This document shows positions 15,303-24,382 of a stretch of 64,000 nucleotides of DNA, in pieces. The notes under the pieces are model-generated. The model was not told the origin of the DNA and made no database searches. It saw only the letters and a program-made list of their open reading frames with translations. Source of the DNA: JAGVLN01 sp964515755 (GTDB lineage Bacteria > Pseudomonadota > Alphaproteobacteria > Rickettsiales > JABSSG01); the NCBI GenBank assembly GCA_964515755.1, contig CAZEVK010000004.1, positions 4,904-68,903 on the forward strand. Reading direction: 5' to 3'. The position numbers were made by a program, and so were the translations under genes. The stretch's first letter is position 1, and the number at the start of each line of letters is the position of its first letter.

Positions 15303-17861
15303 TTAAATTACTATATTTATAATTTTATTTGGCACCACAATAAATCGTTTTACTTCCTTGCCACCTATATGCTTAATAATTTCTGGCAGTTTTAAAACTT
15401 TATTTTTTATTTTATCTTGATCTTCTCCAACGGGTAAAGACAAAGTACTTTTCAGTTTTCCATTAATTTGAATCGCCATTACAATTTCGTCATCTTGCAA
15501 CAGATCTATTTGTGGTTGAGGCCATTGATTGAAGGTCAAATATTGACTATTACCTAATAACTGCCATAGCTCTTCACAAACATGCGGTATCATAGGATAG
15601 AGTAATCTAATAGATGTTTCAACACCTTCCCTTATAACGGTTTTTTCCTCAGATTCAGCATCATTTAGATCAAATATAATATTTAATAACTCTCTAACTC
15701 TTGCAACAGCTTTATTAAAATGAAACTTATCAATATCTTCAGTAACAAATGCTATAGTTTTGTGAATCTTCTTACGTACCATTAAAAAATTATCAGAAAT
15801 TTTATTATTAGTAATAGGTATATTCTTCGTTTCAGCAAGATTTGCAGTAAATCGATATAATTTACTAATAAATTTGAAGGCGCCTTCAATCCCAGAATCA
15901 GTCCATTCTAAATCTTTATCAGGAGGACTATCGGATAGCATAAATAATCTCGCAGTATCCGCACCATATTCTCTAATAATCTTTTCAGGATCAACAACAT
16001 TTTTCTTGGATTTACTCATCTTTTCAATACGACAAACTATAACTTTTTGTTGATTTTGAGAGCTAATTAATCCTTGTTCTGTTTTGATAACATCATCTGG
16101 CAAAACCCAATTATCATTTTTATCCTTATAACTTACATGAGTGACCATACCCTGAGTTAACAAACTAGAAAATGGTTCATCAAGCTTAAAATAACCACAT
16201 TTAGACATCGCTTTAGTAAAAAATCTTGAATAAAGCAGGTGTAATATAGCATGCTCAATACCGCCGATATACTGATCTACAGGCAACCAATAATCACATG
16301 CCTCTCGATCAATTACTTCTTTAGTGTGAGGATTACAAAACCTAGCAAAATACCATGAAGACTCGAAGAACGTATCAAATGTATCAGTTTCTCTAGTCGC
16401 ATCAATACCACATTTAGGACATTTTACATACTTCCAAGTTGGATGATGAGCAATTGGGTTGCTTGGTTTATCGAAATTTATATCTTCTGGCAATTTAACT
16501 GGCAATTGCTCCTCAGGAACTGGCACAATACCACAATGATCACAATAAATAATTGGTATAGGACATCCCCAATAACGTTGTCTTGAAACACCCCAGTCAC
16601 GCAAACGATATTGGGTGGTTTTCTTACCAAGATTATTTATTTCTAAATACTCAATAATTTTATCTTTTGCTTCTTTAGCAGATAAACCGGAAAGAAAATC
16701 TGAGTTAATCACTAAATCACTGCTTTCAACTTTAATTGGCAAAACAGTATTTGGTTGATTGTGCTTTTCTATAACTTGAATAATTGGTAAATTATATTTC
16801 AGAGCAAATTCATGATCTCTTTCATCATGAGCCGGGCAGCCAAACAATGCCCCAGTACCGTATTCCATTAGTACAAAATTAGCAATATAAACAGGGAGCG
16901 TATGATTATTTAGAAGTGGATGAACCACCTTTAAACCCATATCTATTCCGATTTTCTCAGCTTTTTCAATAGTTTCTTCTGAAATTGCGGTATGATTACA
17001 TTTATCTATAAAATCCTGAATATGCTTATTAGACTTTGCTGCTTTAATAGCTAGTGGATGATCATAAGCAATTGCACAAAAACTTGCACCAAATAAAGTT
17101 TCTGGTAAAGTAGTAAAAATTTCCAAAACATCATTAGAATTTTGAACATCAAATTTTATCTTGCAGCCAGTAGATTTACCAATCCACCGATCCTGCATTA
17201 ATCGAACGTGCTCAGGCCAGCCAGTAAGTAGTTGCAAATCATTTAATAACTCATCTGCAAAGTCAGTGATTTTCAAAAACCACTGCGACAACTTTCTACG
17301 TTCAACAATCACACCAGATCTCCAACCTTTACCATCAATTACCTGCTCATTAGCAAGTACGGTATTATCCACAGGATCCCAATTTACCAATGATTCTTTT
17401 TTATATGCCAAACCATTTTTTAAAAAATCTAGAAAAATCTTTTGTTCATGTTGATAATATTCAGGCAAGCAAGTAGCAATTTCCTTAGACCAATCATAAG
17501 CTAGACCAATAGATTTTAATTGCCCTCTCATTGTATCAATGTTAGATAATGTCCATTTTTTAGGAAGAGTTTTTTGCTCAATAGCAGCATTTTCAGCTGG
17601 CAGGCCAAAAGCATCCCAACCCATAGGATGAAGAACATTAAACCCTTGACAAAGCTTAAACCTTGCTACAACATCGCCAATGGTATAATTACGGACATGC
17701 CCCATATGAATCTTACCTGAAGGATATGGAAACATCTCAAGGACATAGTATTTCTTTTTGTTTGAATCAACTTTTGCTTGGAAACATTTACTTTCCTGCC
17801 AAATGGTTTGCCACTTAGACTCGATATTCTTGCAATTATATTGCAATATGTTTTCAGTCAT
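15303..17861 (-). CDS. leuS: Leucine--tRNA ligase
   Basis: A class I aminoacyl-tRNA synthetase that charges tRNA-Leu, 852 residues. The HIGH-type motif is HMGH (52-55) within PYPSGKIHMGHVRNYTIGD. The KMSKS loop is at about residue 613. Between them lies the CP1 editing domain, including TTLPETLFGA and GTGALFGCPAHDERD. It heads the leuS-lptE-holA unit and is preceded by the DUF3576 gene 11 bases upstream. Confidence 0.98.
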   Translation of the reverse strand: MTENILQYNCKNIESKWQTIWQESKCFQAKVDSNKKKYYVLEMFPYPSGKIHMGHVRNYTIGDVVARFKLCQGFNVLHPMGWDAFGLPAENAAIEQKTLPKKWTLSNIDTMRGQLKSIGLAYDWSKEIATCLPEYYQHEQKIFLDFLKNGLAYKKESLVNWDPVDNTVLANEQVIDGKGWRSGVIVERRKLSQWFLKITDFADELLNDLQLLTGWPEHVRLMQDRWIGKSTGCKIKFDVQNSNDVLEIFTTLPETLFGASFCAIAYDHPLAIKAAKSNKHIQDFIDKCNHTAISEETIEKAEKIGIDMGLKVVHPLLNNHTLPVYIANFVLMEYGTGALFGCPAHDERDHEFALKYNLPIIQVIEKHNQPNTVLPIKVESSDLVINSDFLSGLSAKEAKDKIIEYLEINNLGKKTTQYRLRDWGVSRQRYWGCPIPIIYCDHCGIVPVPEEQLPVKLPEDINFDKPSNPIAHHPTWKYVKCPKCGIDATRETDTFDTFFESSWYFARFCNPHTKEVIDREACDYWLPVDQYIGGIEHAILHLLYSRFFTKAMSKCGYFKLDEPFSSLLTQGMVTHVSYKDKNDNWVLPDDVIKTEQGLISSQNQQKVIVCRIEKMSKSKKNVVDPEKIIREYGADTARLFMLSDSPPDKDLEWTDSGIEGAFKFISKLYRFTANLAETKNIPITNNKISDNFLMVRKKIHKTIAFVTEDIDKFHFNKAVARVRELLNIIFDLNDAESEEKTVIREGVETSIRLLYPMIPHVCEELWQLLGNSQYLTFNQWPQPQIDLLQDDEIVMAIQINGKLKSTLSLPVGEDQDKIKNKVLKLPEIIKHIGGKEVKRFIVVPNKIINIVI

Positions 17862-17872
17862 AAGTAATTTCT

Positions 17873-18394
17873 CTATCCACCAGCAACTTTTAATTCACGT
17901 GCATTTGTAAGAATTTTTTCCTCAAGATCAATAGCTACTTTTGGATTGACTTTAACATCATGCCATGAACTATTTCTTGAAACTTGTTTAAATATTGTAA
18001 GTTTTAGAGATTCAACTCGAAGCTCAGTTGAGTTAATAATGACATTTACTTTGTAGCGTTCACCTGGAACACTTGGGTCTTGATACCAATCTGTAATTAT
18101 AATGCCACCATTTGAATCAGCAGATGCAAGTGGCATAAAAGACAATGTGTTTAATGCTGCCTGCCATAAATATGGATTGACATTCATAGAGGCACCTGCA
18201 GATTTATTCTTATTAAAAATTGTTTTGACATTCGGATTACTATCATAAACTTCAATACCACCATCGCCACCAAGCAATGAACCAAAATCTTGATTACGAC
18301 GTTGTGAAGCAGTTTCAGGATAAGAAGACTCTGCAAAGGCAGTGAATTGAAAAAAAATAACGAAAGCTGATAATAAATATTTGACTATTTTCAT
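17873..18394 (-). CDS. DUF3576 exported protein
   Basis: A 173-residue protein with a signal peptide (MKIVKYLLSAFVIFFQFTAFA) and a conserved alphaproteobacterial domain, DUF3576. Its marks are GSLLGGDGGI, NPYLWQAALNTLSFMPLASAD and the C-terminal helix DLEEKILTNARELK. The function is unknown; an envelope role is likely. I start it at the ATG at 18394 because AAGGGA precedes it and a signal peptide begins there; the upstream TTG at 18418 would add eight unlikely residues. It is 11 bases from leuS on the same strand, an arrangement I recall from other alphaproteobacteria. Confidence 0.85.
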   Translation of the reverse strand: MKIVKYLLSAFVIFFQFTAFAESSYPETASQRRNQDFGSLLGGDGGIEVYDSNPNVKTIFNKNKSAGASMNVNPYLWQAALNTLSFMPLASADSNGGIIITDWYQDPSVPGERYKVNVIINSTELRVESLKLTIFKQVSRNSSWHDVKVNPKVAIDLEEKILTNARELKVAGG

Positions 18395-18479
18395 AAATTC
18401 TAGATCCCTTTTAAACAAAACTATGGCTCAACTTACAATAAATTCTCTTATCTTTCAATAACATTAGTTTATTATTATA

Positions 18480-18493
18480 TTGCAATGCAGCAA
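18480..18493 (+). promoter_or_regulatory. Candidate PhaR-type operator upstream of phasin gene
   Basis: The imperfect dyad TTGC-N6-GCAA (TTGCAATGCAGCAA) lies 54 bases before the phasin start, in the divergent region with the DUF3576 gene. PhaR repressors of polyhydroxybutyrate genes bind TGC/GCA-rich dyads of this kind. The call rests on motif resemblance and position only. Confidence 0.4.
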
Positions 18494-18547
18494 AAGGTAT
18501 GTTACCATTAAAAGTAAGATAACATTTTAATAAATAGGAGATTACAA

Positions 18548-18994
18548 ATGTATACACAAAATCAAAGCATGTTTGCAGACTTCTTTAGAAACCTAGCTGA
18601 TTGGAATATTTTCGATCCATCAAAAATTAATAGCAGCTTTAACGTTGACTCATTAATGCAAAAAAATAAAAAGCATGTTCAAGCTGCTACAAATACTCAC
18701 CACTTAGTAATGTCCAACATGCAAGCAATTATACAAAGACAAGCTGAAATATTGCAAGAAAACACAGCACGTTTACTAAATTGCTGCAAAAAACTATCAA
18801 CACTGAGTAAAACTGAGCAAGTAGTTGAAGAACAAACAAATTTTGTTAAAGATATACTATCTACAAACCTTGCTCATACACGTGAATTGATAGAAATGAC
18901 TGCAAAAGCACAAATTGAAATAATGGATCATTTGAGTCATGAAGTGTCCGAAAATATTAATGAATTCGATAATCCAATCAAAACTAATAAATAA
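18548..18994 (+). CDS. Phasin family protein
   Basis: A 148-residue, almost fully helical protein of the alphaproteobacterial phasin type, which coats polyhydroxyalkanoate granules. Typical stretches are FRNLADWNIFDPSKINSS, a helix with repeated Gln/Asn (ASNMQAIIQRQAEILQENT-like), and a second amphipathic helix ending ELIEMTAKAQIEIMDHLS. There is no signal peptide or membrane helix. A good ribosome-binding site (AGGAG) precedes the ATG, and a PhaR-like dyad lies upstream. Its stop directly abuts the convergent SCO1 gene. No PHB synthase is seen in the window. A more general granule or lipid-associated role is possible. Confidence 0.85.
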   Translation: MYTQNQSMFADFFRNLADWNIFDPSKINSSFNVDSLMQKNKKHVQAATNTHHLVMSNMQAIIQRQAEILQENTARLLNCCKKLSTLSKTEQVVEEQTNFVKDILSTNLAHTRELIEMTAKAQIEIMDHLSHEVSENINEFDNPIKTNK

Positions 18995-19612
18995 TTAGTT
19001 CTTGATATATCCTAAGATATCGTTTGCCATTTCGGTTGCTGTTATCTTTGAATTGTAATATTTGATTAGCTTGCCATCTTTTCCTATAAAATAAAAGAAA
19101 GAAGAATGGTCGACCATATAGTTCTCATCATCTTTTGATGCGGCTGTAACAGCATAATAAACTCTAAATTTAGCAGCAATATTGTCAATTTCTTCTTTAG
19201 AGCCTGTCAATGGTATTATAGAAGGATTAAAGTGAGTAAAATAATCCTTAAGTTGTTCAGGAGTATCACGTTTTGGATCAATCGTAATAAAAATAGGCTG
19301 TAAATCAGAAGCATCCGCCCCTAGATATTTTATTACTTTGCTCATTTCTAATAAGCTGCTCGGACAAATATCAGGACAAAAGGTAAAGCCAAAATAAACT
19401 AATAAATATTTACCCCTAAAATCCTCAGATTTAACTAAATTTCCATTCATATCATGTAAAGCGAAATCTCCTCCCATGTCATTAGAAGCACTAATCATTC
19501 CACTAAGACCTGCTTTAGGCTTCTCTGGTACTTCTACATTAATCATAATTCCAAGCGATATCATTGCGATAATTACACTTAAAATAGTGATAAATTTAGT
19601 AGTTTTTGACAT
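18995..19612 (-). CDS. SCO1/SenC family copper chaperone
   Basis: A thioredoxin-fold protein anchored in the inner membrane that delivers copper to the CuA centre of cytochrome c oxidase. It is 205 residues with one N-terminal membrane helix (about 7-25). Copper ligands are C79 and C83 in FTFCPDICPS and H169 in YMVDHSSFFYF. The gene is convergent with the phasin gene with no bases between the stops. It implies a CuA-type terminal oxidase elsewhere in the genome. Confidence 0.95.
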   Translation of the reverse strand: MSKTTKFITILSVIIAMISLGIMINVEVPEKPKAGLSGMISASNDMGGDFALHDMNGNLVKSEDFRGKYLLVYFGFTFCPDICPSSLLEMSKVIKYLGADASDLQPIFITIDPKRDTPEQLKDYFTHFNPSIIPLTGSKEEIDNIAAKFRVYYAVTAASKDDENYMVDHSSFFYFIGKDGKLIKYYNSKITATEMANDILGYIKN

Positions 19613-19917
19613 AAATAGCCCTTTATTCGAAGTTTAACTTTTTGTTAATGATCTTATGAGCAATTTAAGGCTATAAATAATATTAGTCCAGTAAAAAAAT
19701 ACCATCAATAATTATGTGCTGCTATATGCAAATGTTCATTATCTGCTTTTCGACCATATATTTTCTTGATTATTATACTGACTTGAAAGTGGTTACAGAA
19801 GGATCAGAATAACCCTCAGTAAAAAACTTTTCTAAATTTATTGGGTTTTACAAAAATATAAAAAAGCAAAAAGAAGGAGGCAGATGAATCTCTGCCCCCA
19901 ATTTATTTTGCTATTAA
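19613..19917. other. Intergenic region between SCO1 and the 1280-residue gene
   Basis: About 300 bases. Near 19862-19899 it holds a terminator for the large minus-strand gene, and at its other end the SCO1 upstream region (AAAGGG before the SCO1 start). No further gene is supported; short open stretches here have no recognisable product. Confidence 0.5.
19862..19899 (-). terminator. Rho-independent terminator after the 1280-residue gene
   Basis: On the minus strand GGGGGCAGA and TCTGCCTCC form a nine-base stem with one mismatch and the loop GATTCA, followed by a T-rich run (TTCTTTTTGC). It lies about 20 bases past the stop of the large gene. Confidence 0.75.
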
Positions 19918-22900
19918 TTATTGGCTTACACCATGACCACCATGACCACTAGGTTTTTTAGGAGTAGCATCAGGCTTTGGACCAACTAACATTGTTCCAC
20001 CAGGTATCAATCTTACTAATGATGCTGCTGAAGCTATGCCTTTTCTTACAGTAGATTGTTCAGTACTCGCACTCGAATCTCTTGCTTGGACTAAAGCTCT
20101 AGCTTGCGCTTCTATTTCTGCTTTTCTAATAGCAGCTTTATTTTCTTCTTTAGCCTTTTGTTGTTCCGAAACTTCGACTATAGCTGGCTTAGGCCTTCCT
20201 ATAATCCCGCTCAAATGAGCTCCTTTCAAGTCTTTAAAAATTTGATCGGTTAAAATACTATATTCACTTTCTATATAGCCTTTTAAATCGTCATTACCAA
20301 CCTTGCAGCCATCAATCTCTTCCTTAGTAATCTTTTGCCTATGTATAAACTCAGAAGTTAATACTTTTAACTCATCTGGTTTTATATCTTTATGATTGTG
20401 AAGGAATCTTAATAGTTGCTCTGCTTTTCCTCTAGCTACCAGAGTAGGACCTTCAACAATAACAGGCTTATCAGCTACTCCTTCAACAACTATTGCTTTT
20501 CCATTAATCAAAGCAGTCATAATCTCTCCCGCCTTATGATCAAGACGCTCCACATTATCGTTTATCCCAAATACACCTGCTTTTTTCATAGCATTTATAT
20601 TTTCTGCAACAGCTTTTATATCATGCCCTTCTTTGATATAACCTGAGCATGCTTTAAGCTCTTTTTCCCGTTCCTCTATAATATCAATCATTGCTGGATC
20701 AACTAAATTATAATCTTTCAGGAGTTTTGATAATGGCATAAATTCATCACCACCTTCAAATCTACTATAAAATAAAACTTCTGCATATTTTGGGTCATTA
20801 GTTAGCTTACGGCAATAAGCTTGATCATCCTTGGTTTTACTATGATTTACAATATATTCCAAAAATGCTCTTGCAGAATTAAGTGTAGGCAAAATCTCTT
20901 CAGCTGATTTTGCGCTTTTCGACGAGACTGAACTGACATATTCAGCGCCATTTGATTTAGTAACAATAGCAGGCTGTGGAGCCTCTTTATACTTTTTAAC
21001 AAAATCAAAAGCATCTTTCTTTTGACTTTCTTCCCAAGCAGCAATTTTATCACGGTATGATTTAACTGATTCAGTAGCTTTAGTAGATAGTTGATCAAGA
21101 CTATCATTATCAACAATTAGCTTATGAGTTAGTTGTTGACCTTCTTTCTTAGGCGGTATCTCTTCTGTTTTAATAGATGATTTAGCAATACCCTTTAATT
21201 CTTTAATTAAGTCTTGAGTATAAATACCTGAACTCTCATCATACACCTTTAAAGCAGCGTCTATAGCTTTTTCCAATGATTTTTTGACTTCTTTCTTACC
21301 AGGTATATCAGCAGCATCAGCCATAGCATGGTCTAAAACAGTTTTTCTAACTTCAGAGCGTGTTATACCCATATCTTGTATACTATAGTCTCCAAGAACA
21401 ACTGCTGCTTTCTTGGTTACCACATCTTTACAAAAATCTTCTAAAGATTGAGAAGCTTGAGTATCAGGTTTCATATAGCCAGGAACAACTTTAGCAGATA
21501 ATGCTGAATCCTTCACTGTTTTTGCAGTAATTTCACCGGTAACACCATCTCTTCCTTTCTTTGCAAGCTCTTCCATGCCTGGTTGTAAGCCTTTAATAAT
21601 ATCAACTAGAAATATTTTTTTACCTTCTACACGAGCCTTCTCTAACTCTATAGTAACTTGTTTCACAAGTGCAGCACGTACATCTTTATCTATTGCAATA
21701 ATAGGCAAAGTTCTACCATCAACAAGTAACCCTGATTTTGATGGAGAACGTTTATCTCGATTAAACATTGCTACAGCTTCAATTACTGCAGTCTGTGCAT
21801 CACGGTGCGAAGAATAAACTCTAGGCGGAGTTATACCTGTTTCAACAGTCTTTTTTACTTCACCTAGTACATTTTCAAAAGCTGCTGCACTTGGTGTAAA
21901 TAAGGAAGGTAATTCTGGCCAAGAAGCAAATAGTTTTCTAAACTTTTGAACACATTTTCTAAAAAATTCTTTCCATGTTCCTTGAGTCCTATCTCCTTTT
22001 AGCTCAAAATGAGCTAATGTAAATGTTTTATTAGCCCTACCTCTTTGCATAAAGTTATCGCACAAAGACTTACAAAAGGTCACTTGATCTAATTCTGGAC
22101 TTTCATATAAATATCGAACTAAACGTTCTCTAACCCTTGGATGTAGGCTAAACTTAGGTTGCAACCTGTTTTCCCTCATCTCTGTTGTTACCATTAAGTC
22201 AACCGCTTTTGATGCTTGAGTAAATCTCTCAGCTCTATCAGCAATTTGCTTACTTGTGTCAACTTTAAGCTTATCTGCAGCAGGAAAAGTATTTTTATCA
22301 TCTGGATCAAATGCTGTAAATTTTTCCAATGCGCCTTTTGCAAGAGTACCAGCCTCCATTTTCTTTCCTTCTTCAAGCCACTTTACCACACCCCAATCCG
22401 AGGTTATTCCAAGTTTTTTTGATACTTTTTCTACAGTTTTTACAGCTCTTCTATTAGTTTCCTCCCTCAAAGCTACCCAACTATCAGCAATTTGGTCAAA
22501 TAAACCTTTTGAAACAGTTTCTAACGTAGTTCTTCTAGCCAAAAGCTTTTCAGAAATTGCCGCTCTTAATAAATCTTGGCCAACTGGATGTGCAAGCCTT
22601 GCAGATAAATCATTAATAGTCATTTTACTACCATCTGCACGAGCTTTGGTTGAAATATAACTGTTCATAAATTCTCTTACTAACTCGCTTTTAAGCTTTT
22701 TAGCAAAAGAATCAGAAACGTCTTGCGACATTTTAGATTTCAAATATTCAGCTGCTTCTTTTAAATAAGGATCTTCCGAAATTTTTGCTAAATCTTTAAT
22801 AGATTTACTAACAGCTTCTTCAACAACAAATGTAACACTAGCTTTTGCTATTTCTTTGCGACCAAAAATATATTTTTCCTTATCTTTATCCAATTCAGTT

Positions 22901-23760
22901 GAAAGATCCTTCTTCTGAGGTCCATAATCCTTGTTATTCGCCATTTGTTGTGCAATAGCTTGAATTTCAGGAAGCTCATGCAACATTTTTATAGGGGTTG
23001 TACTTTTACCAATATCTGCTCTACTAGCAAAATGAAAATCTCTAAAGAGATCACCACCAAGTTTTTTAAATCCAGAACCGGCTTCAATTATCGTATTAGC
23101 TAATTGTTGAACACGGGTAGGATCAGTGATATTATGTTCGCTCAAAGCCCTACGCGCAGTTTCTTGCGCCATTAAGTTAAATCTTTTTGTAGAGTTAAGT
23201 TCAAGTCTATCAGGAGAAAGGTCACTTCTTTTGGTAGAAAGTATTATCATACCTTCACCGATATTCACGTTACACAAATCACTTACTAATTCTTGTAAGG
23301 CAGTTATATCAAGAAGAGTATTACCTTTTGTATAAGCGTTTCTAATTTTTTGTGCAATTTCCGGCACAAGAGTTTGATAAGGTTTAGCATCATCTTTGTT
23401 ATCTGCAATATCCTTGTAGCTAGTACCATATCTTTCACTAGTATCATAAAAATGAGCAGCTAGCTCTTTCTCTATTAATTCTTTTAAACCGGCGCCAGTC
23501 TCTTGTGAAGCAGTAGGTCTAGATATCCCCTGCTCTTTCATAATAGCATCGAGATTATCAACTGAGAAATTAGCTAGTCCTTGTTTTTTAACATATCCCG
23601 CTACTGCTGATACAAAATCTCCTGTAATTTCTACTCTATCTCTACCTTCTAATTCTTGTAGCTGCTGCACAATTTCGTTTTGCAATATTTGTGTTTTTAC
23701 GCCTTCATTAACTAGAGCCTTACTAACTTCTTTAGCAATATCAATTTTCTGTTTAGACAT
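19918..23760 (-). CDS. Large helical protein of unknown function (1280 residues)
   Basis: I do not recognise this protein. It has no signal peptide, membrane helix or catalytic motif that I can see, very few cysteines, and a highly charged, mostly helical composition. Several parts share a loose two-helix pattern, an Ala/Val-rich helix followed by a loop and a second Leu-rich helix: about residues 46-74, 130-163, 348-388, 694-724, 824-857 and 1111-1140. Proline/lysine-rich linkers occur near 862-875 and 925-935. The tail is Gly/His-rich (GHGGHG) after a Lys-rich coiled segment (about 1198-1228). AGAGGA precedes the start and a terminator follows. A large cytosolic scaffold or a secreted effector are both possible. 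Confidence 0.8.
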   Translation of the reverse strand: MSKQKIDIAKEVSKALVNEGVKTQILQNEIVQQLQELEGRDRVEITGDFVSAVAGYVKKQGLANFSVDNLDAIMKEQGISRPTASQETGAGLKELIEKELAAHFYDTSERYGTSYKDIADNKDDAKPYQTLVPEIAQKIRNAYTKGNTLLDITALQELVSDLCNVNIGEGMIILSTKRSDLSPDRLELNSTKRFNLMAQETARRALSEHNITDPTRVQQLANTIIEAGSGFKKLGGDLFRDFHFASRADIGKSTTPIKMLHELPEIQAIAQQMANNKDYGPQKKDLSTELDKDKEKYIFGRKEIAKASVTFVVEEAVSKSIKDLAKISEDPYLKEAAEYLKSKMSQDVSDSFAKKLKSELVREFMNSYISTKARADGSKMTINDLSARLAHPVGQDLLRAAISEKLLARRTTLETVSKGLFDQIADSWVALREETNRRAVKTVEKVSKKLGITSDWGVVKWLEEGKKMEAGTLAKGALEKFTAFDPDDKNTFPAADKLKVDTSKQIADRAERFTQASKAVDLMVTTEMRENRLQPKFSLHPRVRERLVRYLYESPELDQVTFCKSLCDNFMQRGRANKTFTLAHFELKGDRTQGTWKEFFRKCVQKFRKLFASWPELPSLFTPSAAAFENVLGEVKKTVETGITPPRVYSSHRDAQTAVIEAVAMFNRDKRSPSKSGLLVDGRTLPIIAIDKDVRAALVKQVTIELEKARVEGKKIFLVDIIKGLQPGMEELAKKGRDGVTGEITAKTVKDSALSAKVVPGYMKPDTQASQSLEDFCKDVVTKKAAVVLGDYSIQDMGITRSEVRKTVLDHAMADAADIPGKKEVKKSLEKAIDAALKVYDESSGIYTQDLIKELKGIAKSSIKTEEIPPKKEGQQLTHKLIVDNDSLDQLSTKATESVKSYRDKIAAWEESQKKDAFDFVKKYKEAPQPAIVTKSNGAEYVSSVSSKSAKSAEEILPTLNSARAFLEYIVNHSKTKDDQAYCRKLTNDPKYAEVLFYSRFEGGDEFMPLSKLLKDYNLVDPAMIDIIEEREKELKACSGYIKEGHDIKAVAENINAMKKAGVFGINDNVERLDHKAGEIMTALINGKAIVVEGVADKPVIVEGPTLVARGKAEQLLRFLHNHKDIKPDELKVLTSEFIHRQKITKEEIDGCKVGNDDLKGYIESEYSILTDQIFKDLKGAHLSGIIGRPKPAIVEVSEQQKAKEENKAAIRKAEIEAQARALVQARDSSASTEQSTVRKGIASAASLVRLIPGGTMLVGPKPDATPKKPSGHGGHGVSQ

Positions 23761-23889
23761 AACATCCTCTCTTGATTAAAAACTCGGCGCTTAATTACAC
23801 CAACCTTGGATATAATTTTTACACAAAAAGATTAACAAATTATTAAGATGCGCATCTTTTTTATAATTCTTAATAATATGGATAATTTT

Positions 23890-24318
23890 TTATCGAGTCC
23901 CAAGAACTTCTTTTACCTTAATGGCAAGCTGCTCCAAGGTGAATGGTTTTGAAAGGAAGTAAAATTCTCCATCAGCTTTATAAACCTCGTCAAATGTTTC
24001 TTCAGCATATCCTGAGATGAAAATTACTTTTATATTAGGATAATTTTTTCTAAGCTCAGCTACAAGCAAAGGACCAGCTATACCAGGCATTACTACGTCG
24101 GTAACAACTAGCGAAATTTCTTTGCCACATTCATTAATAATGTCCAGAGCTTCTTCTCCAGAGCCTGCATCTATAACTTTATATCCTTTATTAGATAAAG
24201 CATAAGCACTAAACTTTCTGACAGGAGATTCATCTTCTACTAATAATATGGTACTATTATCTGATACTAATTTAGTTAGATGCTTAGAACTATCCTTTGT
24301 CTTAGTATCTGATTTCAT
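23890..24318 (-). CDS. Stand-alone CckA-type receiver domain protein
   Basis: A 142-residue single-domain response regulator. The phosphoacceptor is D74 (VVTDVVMPG), with acidic residues in LLVEDE (about 25-30) and the conserved lysine K124 in FLSKPF. The wording around VIFISGYAEETF and the final LEQLAIKVKEVL closely resembles the receiver at the C-terminus of the cell-cycle kinase CckA, not CpdR or CtrA. A free copy could shuttle phosphate to a phosphotransferase such as ChpT, or be a relic of a split CckA. It lies between the 1280-residue gene and an ABC ATPase on the same strand. Confidence 0.85.
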   Translation of the reverse strand: MKSDTKTKDSSKHLTKLVSDNSTILLVEDESPVRKFSAYALSNKGYKVIDAGSGEEALDIINECGKEISLVVTDVVMPGIAGPLLVAELRKNYPNIKVIFISGYAEETFDEVYKADGEFYFLSKPFTLEQLAIKVKEVLGTR

Positions 24319-24382
24319 TTTTACAACCTTTTTATCTTTTATTTAAGAACTTCACGGAGAATTTATACTTTAAAGTAAGTAT

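Noticed and set aside
19613..19917. Short open stretch on the minus strand with GRKADNEHLHIAAHNY-like translation
   Set aside because: About 30 codons without a start codon or known relative; not enough to claim a gene remnant.
22256..22660. 134-codon plus-strand frame opposite the 1280-residue gene
   Set aside because: It is antisense to a long intact frame with its own ribosome-binding site and terminator, and has no motif of its own.
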